DNA from: Sphingomonas sp.
GTDB lineage: Bacteria > Pseudomonadota > Alphaproteobacteria > Sphingomonadales > Sphingomonadaceae
DNA: 11,041 nucleotides
Reading direction: 5' to 3'
Assembly: GCA_013822915.1 (NCBI GenBank)
Contig: PNLG01000393.1
Location: 1 to 11,041 of the forward strand
Part shown: one piece after another, positions 1 through 6,153 of the stretch
Layout of the letters: each line of letters opens with the position of its first letter
How positions within the stretch are numbered: the first letter of the stretch is position 1
Program-made: the position numbers and the translations under genes
The notes under the pieces: generated by a model
Databases searched by the model: none
Seen by the model: only the letters and a program-made list of their open reading frames with translations
Told to the model about the DNA's origin: nothing

Positions 1-453
1 TTGCTGACCGATCCCGTCGAAGCGCATGACTGGCTCCACAACTCGCTCGCGCGGTCGGAAGCGACGATCAACTCGCAGCTCAATGGCGGCCTCGCGTTCC
101 TTGCGACCGTCGGCGCGACGGCGCCGTTCATCGGCCTGTTCGGCACCGTGGTCGGCATTTACCGCGCGCTCATCAAGATCGGCTCGTCGGGCGATCCGTC
201 GATCGACAAGGTTGCCGGCCCGGTGGGTGAAGCGCTCATCATGACCGCGCTTGGTCTTGTCGTCGCGGTGCCGGCGGTGCTTGCCTATAACTGGCTGCAG
301 CGCCGTAACAAGGCGATCGCCGAAGACCTGTCGTCCTTCTCGAACGACGTGCTCGGCTTCCTCGCCTCGAACGGCGCGCTGCGTCCCAAGGCGATCGCCA
401 AGAAGGCGGCGCCCGCCAAAGTCACGACGCCGACCAAGCCGACGGCGGCCTGA
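1..453 (+). CDS. exbB: ExbB/TolQ/MotA-type proton channel protein, 3' part (5' end outside window)
   Basis: This is the C-terminal 150 residues of a cytoplasmic-membrane ExbB-type subunit, which with ExbD forms the proton channel that energises TonB for outer-membrane uptake. Two membrane segments are visible, about residues 31-55 (with the TAPFIGLFGTVVGI signature) and 76-98 (GEALIMTALGLVVAVPAV). Thr49, Glu77 and Thr82 align with E. coli ExbB Thr148, Glu176 and Thr181, the polar residues lining the channel. The tail after residue 128 is rich in Lys, Ala, Pro and Thr and is probably a disordered cytoplasmic extension. The reading frame is open to the first base; the TTG there is only the window edge, so the first membrane segment and periplasmic part lie upstream. 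Two exbD genes follow, which favours ExbB over TolQ or MotA. A tonB gene just upstream is likely but not visible. Confidence 0.93.
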   Translation: MLTDPVEAHDWLHNSLARSEATINSQLNGGLAFLATVGATAPFIGLFGTVVGIYRALIKIGSSGDPSIDKVAGPVGEALIMTALGLVVAVPAVLAYNWLQRRNKAIAEDLSSFSNDVLGFLASNGALRPKAIAKKAAPAKVTTPTKPTAA

Positions 454-464
454 TTTGCCGGTTT

Positions 465-501
465 CCCGTGTCCCATGCTCCTTTGGGGGCATGGGGCCGG
501 G
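465..501 (+). other. Strong intercistronic stem-loop between exbB and exbD
   Basis: Bases 470-481 pair with 486-497 around a TTTG loop (482-485), including two G-T pairs. After one bulged T (469), 465-468 pair with 498-501. That gives 16 paired positions in the 96-base gap between the exbB stop and the first exbD start. No T-run follows, so it is not a standard intrinsic terminator. I infer a role in mRNA stability, processing or partial attenuation. The pairing is read directly from the sequence; the role is unproven. Confidence 0.6.
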
Positions 502-549
502 CAGTAACATGGCAGCACTGGCTGATCGAACAAGTATAGGAATGCTGCA

Positions 550-1029
550 ATGGCGATAAATGTTGGCTCCGGCGGTGCCGATAAGCCCCTATCAGACATT
601 AACACGACGCCGCTCGTCGACGTCATGCTGGTGATGTTGATCATCTTTCTGATCGCGGTTCCGGTCGTGGTGCAGAACGTCAAGGTGAAGCTGCCCGACG
701 TGCGGTTCGAGGCGACGGCGACCAAGCCCGAAAACGTGTCGCTCGTGGTGCGTGGCGGGCCTGCGGGCGAGTGTGAGGTGTATTGGAACCGCACGCCGGT
801 CACGTCGAAGGAATTGCTTGACCGCGCGGTTGCCAAGCTGAAGGCCGAGATTGAGCGTCAGGGTGGCCCGAACGCCCCCGGCGTCGAATTGCCCGAAGCA
901 CATATTCGCGGCGACGTCGACACGCCTTATCGCTGCATCGGCGGCACGATTTACACGATGCAGCAGGCGGGTTTTGCCAAGGTCGGCTTTATTTCCGAGC
1001 CGCCGCCACAGGGCACCACCGAACGCTGA
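550..1029 (+). CDS. exbD: ExbD biopolymer transport protein, first copy
   Basis: The 159-residue protein has the ExbD layout: a short cytoplasmic N terminus, one membrane helix (about residues 22-42) and a periplasmic domain. The signature NTTPLVDVMLVMLIIF at the helix start holds Asp24, equivalent to E. coli ExbD Asp25, the proton-carrying residue. The ATG at 550 follows a modest TAGGA ribosome site (537-541) and gives the expected N terminus. It lies 96 bases after exbB, with a strong hairpin between, and 39 bases before a second exbD. Unlike the second copy, its periplasmic domain has two cysteines, Cys75 and Cys129, that could form a disulfide. The C terminus has a Pro-rich tail (PPPQGTTER). 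TolR is a less likely alternative, because no tolA, tolB or pal gene follows. Confidence 0.93.
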   Translation: MAINVGSGGADKPLSDINTTPLVDVMLVMLIIFLIAVPVVVQNVKVKLPDVRFEATATKPENVSLVVRGGPAGECEVYWNRTPVTSKELLDRAVAKLKAEIERQGGPNAPGVELPEAHIRGDVDTPYRCIGGTIYTMQQAGFAKVGFISEPPPQGTTER

Positions 1030-1068
1030 TCCGCGCGCGACCAGAATGACAATAGGGAGTTTCAGATT

Positions 1069-1494
1069 ATGGCGATGAGCGGCGGCTCCGATGATGGTGA
1101 GCCGATGATGGAAATGAACACGACGCCGTTGATCGACGTCTTGTTGGTGCTCATCATCATGTTCATCATTACCCTTCCGATCCAAACCCATGCGGTGAAG
1201 GTCGATCTTCCGCAAAATGATCCGCGGAACCAGACGATCATCAACACCGACAAGAACAAGATCTCGATCGATCCGGCCGGGATCGTGGCGTTTAACGGCC
1301 AGCCGGTGGACGATACGACGTTGAAGCAATTGCTGGTGCAGACGACGACGCTTGATCCGGAACCGGAACTGCATTTCCAGCCTGATCCGACCGCGCGCTA
1401 TGAAGTGGTCGACCGGATTCTGGCGGTGGTGAAGGATTCAAAGGTCACCAAGCTCGGCTTCATTGGAAATGAGCAGTATCGCAACGATTTCTGA
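1069..1494 (+). CDS. exbD: ExbD biopolymer transport protein, second copy
   Basis: This 141-residue paralogue of the preceding gene has the same plan: a short N terminus, a membrane helix at about residues 21-40, and a periplasmic domain. NTTPLIDVLLVLIIMF carries the conserved Asp23 needed for proton-driven work. It has a good ribosome site, GGGAG at 1055-1059, nine bases before the ATG. It contains no cysteine, in contrast to the first copy, and the two periplasmic domains differ widely, so they are probably distinct subunits rather than a recent duplication. Tandem exbD genes after exbB are known from xanthomonads (exbD1 and exbD2) and sphingomonads. I infer either alternative or mixed ExbD dimers in one motor. 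An intrinsic terminator follows within 25 bases, marking the end of the operon. Confidence 0.93.
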   Translation: MAMSGGSDDGEPMMEMNTTPLIDVLLVLIIMFIITLPIQTHAVKVDLPQNDPRNQTIINTDKNKISIDPAGIVAFNGQPVDDTTLKQLLVQTTTLDPEPELHFQPDPTARYEVVDRILAVVKDSKVTKLGFIGNEQYRNDF

Positions 1495-1516
1495 TCGTTT
1501 GATGCGCTAAGATGTG

Positions 1517-1551
1517 GGGGGCGGTGCCGATGGCGCTGCCCCCTTCTTGTT
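1517..1551 (+). terminator. Intrinsic terminator of the exbB-exbD-exbD operon
   Basis: A 12-bp stem pairs 1517-1528 with 1532-1543 around a three-base GAT loop. Its base is GGGGGC/GCCCCC, and the middle includes two G-T pairs. TTCTTGTT follows directly. It sits 22 bases after the stop of the second exbD. On the minus strand no T-rich tract follows the hairpin, so it should serve the exbD side only. Confidence 0.7.
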
Positions 1552-1595
1552 GCTGCCCTATGCTGAGGGCGCGCGCCGGGTGCCGTCGGTCGCGG

Positions 1596-2150
1596 TCACA
1601 AGCGGGGCAGGGTGACCCCGCGCTGCCCCATATATTTGCCGGCGCGGTCGGCATAGCTGACTTCGCAGGGTTCATTGCCCTGCAGGAACAGAAACTGGCA
1701 AGCGCCCTCATTGGCATAGATGCGCGCGGGCAGCGGCGTGGTGTTAGAAAACTCCAGCGTCACATGCCCCTCCCACCCCGGTTCGAGCGGGGTGACATTC
1801 ACGATGATGCCACACCGCGCATAGGTCGACTTGCCCAAGCAAATGACGAGCACGTCGCGCGGCACCCGAAAATATTCGACCGTGCGCGCGAGCGCAAAGC
1901 TGTTGGGCGGGATGACGCAGCAATCGGTCTTGCGGTCGACAAAGCTGTTCGAATCAAAATTCTTCGGATCGACGATCGCGGAATCGACGTTGGTGAAAAT
2001 CTTGAACTCGTCCGATACCCGCGCGTCATAGCCATAGGAGGACAGGCCATAGCTGATACAGCCGTCTCGCTTCTGGCTTTCGACAAAGGGTTCGATCATC
2101 CCCGTGGCAAGCGCCTGCTCGCGGATCCAGCGATCGGACATGATGGACAT
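1596..2150 (-). CDS. dcd: dCTP deaminase
   Basis: The 184-residue cytoplasmic enzyme deaminates dCTP to dUTP, which dUTPase turns into dUMP for thymidylate synthesis. Family marks are the N-terminal MSIMSDRWIRE, the SYGLSSYGYDARV segment (residues 33-45), the KSTYAR nucleotide-binding motif (107-112) and the TLEFSNTTPLP motif (131-141) with catalytic Glu133. Length matches alphaproteobacterial Dcd. The start at 2150 gives the common family N terminus; Met4 is an alternative. Only a weak GGGA ribosome site precedes it. It is the last gene of the minus-strand set, 97 bases after cdd. Some family members (Mycobacterium, Methanocaldococcus) also hydrolyse dUTP; the sequence alone does not settle whether this one does. 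Confidence 0.96.
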   Translation of the reverse strand: MSIMSDRWIREQALATGMIEPFVESQKRDGCISYGLSSYGYDARVSDEFKIFTNVDSAIVDPKNFDSNSFVDRKTDCCVIPPNSFALARTVEYFRVPRDVLVICLGKSTYARCGIIVNVTPLEPGWEGHVTLEFSNTTPLPARIYANEGACQFLFLQGNEPCEVSYADRAGKYMGQRGVTLPRL

Positions 2151-2247
2151 CGGATTTTCCCAAAAGACTGACGTTGCGGTAAAGCTTTCGCGGGTCCCCC
2201 GGCAAAGTGCAAGCCGCCGGGTGGATCGCGCCGGTCAGCGCGCGACG

Positions 2248-2700
2248 TCAGGCCATCCCCAAATTCGCCGGGCCGAACGCATGGGGGAGGAGTGCTGACA
2301 GCATGAAGCTCGCCGCCGCATCGCCGCTGCCGCCCGCGCAGTGGATCATCAGGTCGCGCCCGCCCATTTGGGCGGCTTCGTTGAGCACTTGGCGGCAACG
2401 GCCACACGGTGTCACCGGGGCGGTGCCCTGTAACCCGTCCGGCCCGATCATGCCGCCAACCACGCCGACCGCGACGATCTCCGCCAGCCGTCCGGCGGCA
2501 TTCGCTGTGGCGACGGCCACGGTCTCGGCGCACAGCGACAGGCCGTAGCTGGCATTTTCAAAATTCGCCCCCGTCACGATGCTGCCATCGCTCAGCAGGA
2601 GCGCGGCGCCGACATGAAAGCGCGAATAGGGCGCGTGCGCGTGTGCGGCGGCGGCGCGGGCAGCGGCGATCAGGCGTTCGGCATCGGACGGGGCGCTCAT
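2248..2700 (-). CDS. cdd: Cytidine deaminase
   Basis: The 150-residue enzyme converts cytidine and deoxycytidine to uridine and deoxyuridine for pyrimidine salvage. The zinc site is complete: Cys57-Ala-Glu59, where Glu59 is the proton shuttle, and Pro98-Cys99-Gly-Arg-Cys102. The substrate loop NFENASYG (46-53) precedes it. Three cysteine ligands and the short single-domain length indicate the homotetrameric class, unlike the larger dimeric E. coli enzyme. The ATG at 2700 is preceded by an AAGGGA ribosome site (complement of 2708-2713) lying inside the last codons of the UPF0262 gene. Only four bases separate the two genes, so they are almost surely co-transcribed. The 97-base gap to dcd holds a GC-rich 6-bp hairpin (2198-2203 with 2216-2221) without a T-tract. 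Confidence 0.96.
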   Translation of the reverse strand: MSAPSDAERLIAAARAAAAHAHAPYSRFHVGAALLLSDGSIVTGANFENASYGLSLCAETVAVATANAAGRLAEIVAVGVVGGMIGPDGLQGTAPVTPCGRCRQVLNEAAQMGGRDLMIHCAGGSGDAAASFMLSALLPHAFGPANLGMA

Positions 2701-2704
2701 CGTA

Positions 2705-3187
2705 TCATCCCTTGATGTGGAGCACGCAGATCAGCGTGAACAGGCGGCGCGCGGTGTCGAAATCGACCTCGATCTTGCCCTCCAGCCGTTCTTTGAGCAA
2801 TTCGGCGGCTTCGTTGTGGATGGCGCGGCGCGCCATGTCGATCGTCTCGATCTGCTGCGGCGTCGCGGCGCGGATCGCCTGATAATAGCTGTCGCAAATC
2901 GCGAAATAATCCTTGATAGGCCGCCGGAACCGGCCAAGCGCTAGAACCAGCGTCTCAAGCGGGGTCGCGTCTTCGCGCGCAATCGCAATGGCCAGCCGCC
3001 CTTCCTCAACGCTGAGGCTGATCCGATACGGCCCCGCATAGCCATCAGCGTGATCGCGCAGCGGCTTGAAAAAATTGCCTTCGATCAGATCGAAAATGGC
3101 AATGCGGCGCTCCTGCTCGATATCGGCGCTGCGCCACAGGATCGTATGCTCATCGAGCGCGATGTCGATGATCCGGGGATCGGTCAT
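2705..3187 (-). CDS. UPF0262 family protein of unknown function
   Basis: The 160-residue protein, beginning MTDPRIIDIALDEHTI, matches the alphaproteobacterial family UPF0262 in sequence and length. No enzyme motif, signal peptide or membrane segment is visible. It is a soluble, mixed alpha/beta-looking protein with an acidic central part and a helical C-terminal half (MARRAIHNEAAELLKERL) followed by a short hydrophobic end. I prefer the ATG at 3187 over the open-frame limit at 3388, which would run through the dnaB start and give a non-family N terminus. A promoter-like pair lies just upstream, which would make the mRNA nearly leaderless. Its stop is four bases from cdd, so it heads a UPF0262-cdd-dcd operon. 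A link to nucleotide metabolism is only suggested by this position. Confidence 0.88.
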   Translation of the reverse strand: MTDPRIIDIALDEHTILWRSADIEQERRIAIFDLIEGNFFKPLRDHADGYAGPYRISLSVEEGRLAIAIAREDATPLETLVLALGRFRRPIKDYFAICDSYYQAIRAATPQQIETIDMARRAIHNEAAELLKERLEGKIEVDFDTARRLFTLICVLHIKG

Positions 3188-3194
3188 GCATTTG

Positions 3195-3223
3195 CCTATC
3201 GGGCCAATGCGCGCGCGAATCAA
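3195..3223 (-). promoter_or_regulatory. Candidate promoter of the UPF0262-cdd-dcd operon
   Basis: Read on the minus strand, TTGATT (complement of 3218-3223) and GATAGG (complement of 3195-3200) are 17 bases apart. The second box ends 7 bases before the ATG at 3187, so transcription would begin at or next to the start codon. The -35 box is good and the -10 box only fair. No strong ribosome site precedes the ATG, which agrees with a leaderless mRNA. Confidence 0.35.
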
Positions 3224-3242
3224 CGGCGAAGCGCGGGCGCAC

Positions 3243-3251
3243 TTATCCACC
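3243..3251 (+). promoter_or_regulatory. DnaA-box-like 9-mer upstream of dnaB
   Basis: TTATCCACC matches the DnaA box TTATCCACA at eight of nine positions. It lies 55 bases upstream of the dnaB start in the 119-base divergent region shared with the UPF0262 gene. One-mismatch copies also occur by chance within coding sequence (for example the complement of bases near 4500-4508 in dnaB), so a single box is weak evidence. Confidence 0.3.
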
Positions 3252-3306
3252 GCATTATTGACCGGCGCGCCTTGATCGCGCGGGCTGGTGCGCAGAAAAG
3301 GCGCGC

Positions 3307-4803
3307 ATGGCCACATTTCCCGTCGATCCTGCGCCGCTTGCCGCTGTCCCCAAGTTGCTGCCGCAAAATGTGGAGGCAGAGGCTGCACTCCTCGGCGCGA
3401 TGATGATTGATGAACGGATCGCCGATGACATCGCCGACCGGCTGAGCGAGGATCATTTTTTCGAACCCGTGCACAGCCGGATTTTCGCGGCGATCAAGCG
3501 CATCCGCAAAGAGGGGATGAAGGCGACACCGCTAACGCTGCGGCCGATGTTCACCGAAGACCTGGGGATGCGCGCGCTGGGCGGCCCTGCCTATCTTGCG
3601 CAATTGACGGGCAGCGGCGCGGGGCTGATCGGCGCGCGGGATTTCGCCAAGCAAATCTACGATCTGGCGATGTTGCGCACGCTGGTGGCGGTCGGACGTG
3701 ACATGGTCGAACGCGCGACCGACACGTCGGAGGAAATCAATCCGCGCAAACAGGTCGAAGAAGCCGAAGAAGCCCTGTTCAAGGTTGCGGCCGACAACAC
3801 GACCGAAACCTCGGTCAAGAGCTTTGGCCAGGCCGCAACGCTCGCCATCGGCATGGCGGAGCGTGCGCAAAATGCCGGGGGCAATTTGTCGGGGATCACC
3901 ACCGGGCTCGAGTCGATCAATGCCAAGACCGGGGGGATGCACAAGTCCGACCTCATGATCCTGGCCGGGCGCCCCGGCATGGGCAAAACATCGCTTGCCA
4001 CCAACATCGCGTTCAACGCGGCGCAGCGTTACATGCGCGATCTTGAAGACGGGATTGCGGCCGATCGATCAGTCGGCACAAAGGTCGCATTTTTCAGCCT
4101 GGAAATGTCGGCCGATCAGCTTGCGACCCGCATTCTGGCCGAACAATCGCGGATCAGTTCGGAAAAGCTGCGCATGGGCAATCTCACCAAGGCCGAAATG
4201 CAGCGGCTGGTGCAGGCGTCGATCGAACTCCAGAATCTGCCACTTTACATTGACGACACGGCTGGCCTGTCGATCAGTGCGCTGCACACCCGGATGCGGC
4301 GGTTGCAGCGCAAGCATGACAATGAAATCGGGCTGGTCGTGGTGGATTACCTCCAGCTGTTGAGCGGGAGCGGGGCGCGCGCGAGTGATAACCGGGTGCA
4401 GGAAATTTCAGAGATCAGTCGCGGGCTGAAAACGATGGCGAAGGATCTCGGTGTGTCGGTGCTGGCGCTGTCGCAGCTCAGCCGCGCGGTCGAAAGTCGT
4501 GAGGATAAGAAGCCGATGCTTTCGGACCTGCGCGAGTCGGGCTCGATCGAGCAGGACGCCGATATTGTGATGTTTGTGTATCGCGAGGATTACTATCTGG
4601 CGATGCAGGAACCGACCAAGCCCATGGCGGATAGCAACGCCACCGTATCGCAAAAACATGCGGAATGGACCACGCGGTTTCAGGAAGCTGCCGGACTGTC
4701 CGAACTCATCATCGCCAAGCAGCGCCACGGTGCGACGGGCAGCGTCAAAATGCTGTTCGAGTCCGAATTCACGCGCTTCAGCGATTATGCCGGGCCCGGA
4801 TGA
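3307..4803 (+). CDS. dnaB: Replicative DNA helicase DnaB
   Basis: The 498-residue hexameric ATPase unwinds DNA ahead of the replication fork and binds primase. The N-terminal DnaB domain (about residues 19-125) starts with the typical PQNVEAEAALLGAMM. The RecA-like motor follows: Walker A GRPGMGKT (221-228), Walker B LVVVDYLQLL (343-352, Asp347), the DLRESGSIEQDADIV motif (about 407-421), and a KQRHG segment (471-475) probably carrying the arginine finger. An extension between YREDYY and the KQRHG segment (about residues 430-460) is usual in alphaproteobacterial DnaB. The ATG at 3307 follows AAAAGG (3296-3301) by five bases. It is divergent from the UPF0262 gene, and its stop is nine bases from that of the convergent peptidase gene. 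It is complete, without an intein. Confidence 0.97.
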   Translation: MATFPVDPAPLAAVPKLLPQNVEAEAALLGAMMIDERIADDIADRLSEDHFFEPVHSRIFAAIKRIRKEGMKATPLTLRPMFTEDLGMRALGGPAYLAQLTGSGAGLIGARDFAKQIYDLAMLRTLVAVGRDMVERATDTSEEINPRKQVEEAEEALFKVAADNTTETSVKSFGQAATLAIGMAERAQNAGGNLSGITTGLESINAKTGGMHKSDLMILAGRPGMGKTSLATNIAFNAAQRYMRDLEDGIAADRSVGTKVAFFSLEMSADQLATRILAEQSRISSEKLRMGNLTKAEMQRLVQASIELQNLPLYIDDTAGLSISALHTRMRRLQRKHDNEIGLVVVDYLQLLSGSGARASDNRVQEISEISRGLKTMAKDLGVSVLALSQLSRAVESREDKKPMLSDLRESGSIEQDADIVMFVYREDYYLAMQEPTKPMADSNATVSQKHAEWTTRFQEAAGLSELIIAKQRHGATGSVKMLFESEFTRFSDYAGPG

Positions 4804-4812
4804 GCCGTCCGG

Positions 4813-6054
4813 TCAGGGTCGGCGCATCGGGGGATTGCGCCCGGTTTCGATCATCAGGCTCGCCAGCAGGTAAAGCCGCGGGGTCAGCGAACCAAGCTCC
4901 AGATACTCCTCCTCCGAATGAAAGCCGCCGCCGACCGGGCCCAGCCCGTCAAGCGCCGCCACTCCGCCCTCATAAGCGAGCGCCGATTCGGATGCGCCAC
5001 CATTGCCGCCGCGGGTGATCGTCAGCCCGGCATCGCGGTAAATCCGTTCGGCCATCGCCGCGAGGGCCGCGGTCTGCGGATTTTCGGGCAGCGGGGGAAA
5101 GCTGATCTCGCGCCGCACGCTGACGGCGGTGTCGGGGATGATGGTGTTGGCGGCGTTCTCGCGCAATGTCGCCTCGACCGCGTCGCCCTGCGCCTTTTCG
5201 CGGATGCGCACGTTGAAGGTCGCCTTCGCATCCTCTGGAATGATGTTGTACCGGCTGCCCGCGCTCATCAGGGTCAGATTGGCGGTAACGCCATCGCCGG
5301 TTTTGGGCAGGCGGTCGGCGAGTGCGATTTGGTGAACCAGCTCGAGCGCGGCATTGCGGCCAAGCTGTGGCGCGACCCCGGCATGGGCGGGACGGCCCTT
5401 GACGCTGATGTCGAATGAATTGCTGCCCTTGCGCCATACGGTCATCACATCGGGGGCGTCGCCGGGTTCCAGATTGAATTCCACATCAGCCTCCCCGACC
5501 AGCTTGGCGATCAGCGCGCGCGTGCCCGGCGATCCGCGCTCTTCCGACGTTTCAACCAGGAAAGTGATCGACGCAAAATCATCGATCTTCAGCATCTTGA
5601 GTAGTTTTATTGCCATGACTCCCTCGACCACGCCGCCCTTCTCGTCGGCGACGCCGGGGCCATAGGCGCGGGTGGCATCGGTGCGGAACGGTCGCTTGGC
5701 GACGGTGCCGGGCTCGAACACGGTGTCGGTATGCGCGATCAGCAGGATGCGCCCCTTGCCGCGCCCGGTGAGGGTTGCGACAAGATTATCGGGATAGGCC
5801 GGGTTTTCCGCCGCGATCATCGCGACGGTCAGCCCGAGCGCGCGCAGCTCGCCCGCGACGAGTTCCTGCGCACGCTGGCCGCCAATCTTGTCGCCGGTGC
5901 CGGAATCGATATTGACCAGCCGTTCGAGCAGCGCGAGCTGTTCGCCCCGCAGCTTTTCGGCCGTTTGCCACACCGGGCCCGCCTTGCCCTTGGGGGCCGC
6001 CCAAGCAGGCGCAGCGATGAGCGCGGTGGCGAGCAGAAACGGTAACAGGCGCAT
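4813..6054 (-). CDS. Exported M20-family zinc peptidase (glutamate carboxypeptidase-like)
   Basis: The 413-residue protein begins with a clear signal peptide (hydrophobic residues 3-19, cleavage near AWA-A), so it acts in the periplasm or outside. The metal site of M20 enzymes such as carboxypeptidase G2 is complete: His108 and Asp110 (HTDT), Asp137 (GVADEKGG), Glu171 as general base, Glu172, Glu196 (NLEPG) and His379 (GFHSEEEY). His224 (RPAHAG) sits in the dimerisation domain (about 205-315). It likely cleaves a C-terminal amino acid, possibly glutamate, from peptides or folate-like conjugates, but the substrate cannot be read from sequence. The start at 6054 has a GGGAGGG ribosome site. The frame stays open much further upstream only because it runs antisense to argS. 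The gene is convergent with dnaB, nine bases away. Confidence 0.92.
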   Translation of the reverse strand: MRLLPFLLATALIAAPAWAAPKGKAGPVWQTAEKLRGEQLALLERLVNIDSGTGDKIGGQRAQELVAGELRALGLTVAMIAAENPAYPDNLVATLTGRGKGRILLIAHTDTVFEPGTVAKRPFRTDATRAYGPGVADEKGGVVEGVMAIKLLKMLKIDDFASITFLVETSEERGSPGTRALIAKLVGEADVEFNLEPGDAPDVMTVWRKGSNSFDISVKGRPAHAGVAPQLGRNAALELVHQIALADRLPKTGDGVTANLTLMSAGSRYNIIPEDAKATFNVRIREKAQGDAVEATLRENAANTIIPDTAVSVRREISFPPLPENPQTAALAAMAERIYRDAGLTITRGGNGGASESALAYEGGVAALDGLGPVGGGFHSEEEYLELGSLTPRLYLLASLMIETGRNPPMRRP

Positions 6055-6065
6055 CGAAACCCTCC

Positions 6066-6088
6066 CAATTGGAATGTCCGTCCAATTG
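6066..6088. repeat. Inverted repeat near the peptidase start, possible operator
   Basis: CAATTGGA (6066-6073) and TCCAATTG (6081-6088) form a perfect 8-bp inverted repeat with a 7-base spacer. It begins 12 bases from the peptidase ATG and overlaps the predicted -10 box (6085-6090). Its position would suit a repressor site. No regulator gene is adjacent. Confidence 0.4.
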
Positions 6089-6114
6089 TGGCGCGCGCGC
6101 ACGCCGACGTCCAG
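6085..6114 (-). promoter_or_regulatory. Candidate promoter of the M20 peptidase gene
   Basis: On the minus strand, CTGGAC (complement of 6109-6114) and CACAAT (complement of 6085-6090) are 18 bases apart. Both are partial matches to vegetative promoter boxes. The predicted start of transcription would fall within the inverted repeat at 6066-6088, upstream of a good ribosome site. Confidence 0.3.
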
Positions 6115-6117
6115 TTT

Positions 6118-6145
6118 TTGCGTCGACGCGCGCACTCGGCTAAGC
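6118..6145 (+). promoter_or_regulatory. Candidate promoter of argS (leaderless type)
   Basis: TTGCGT (6118-6123) and GCTAAG (6139-6144) are 15 bases apart and resemble the alphaproteobacterial vegetative pattern TTGAC...GCTAnA described for Caulobacter. Nine bases separate GCTAAG from the ATG, and no ribosome site is present, so the mRNA may start at the start codon. The same box and spacing occur before scpA. Confidence 0.4.
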
Positions 6146-6153
6146 GGTGCGGC

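Noticed and set aside
592..1374. 260-codon open frame on the minus strand
   Set aside because: Antisense to both exbD genes, whose plus-strand proteins carry full family signatures; low-complexity His/Arg-rich product.
1555..1570. Small hairpin (GCCCT/AGGGC) downstream of dcd as a minus-strand terminator
   Set aside because: The stem is only five pairs and no T-tract follows on the minus strand.
1512..2171. 219-codon plus-strand open frame
   Set aside because: Antisense to dcd, which has complete catalytic motifs; the frame starts inside the exbD terminator.
2198..2221. CCCGGC/GCCGGG hairpin in the cdd-dcd gap
   Set aside because: Short stem, 12-base loop, and no T-tract on either side; likely chance in GC-rich DNA.
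3188..3388. N-terminal extension of the UPF0262 gene by 67 codons
   Set aside because: It would overlap the dnaB start, adds a sequence not seen in the family, and the ATG at 3187 gives the expected 160 residues.
4790..4799. Ten-base palindrome CCGGGCCCGG at the dnaB 3' end as a terminator
   Set aside because: It has no loop and no T-tract and lies within the coding sequence.
6091..6102. Alternating GC run as a special structure
   Set aside because: Short and common in this base composition; explained as promoter spacer.
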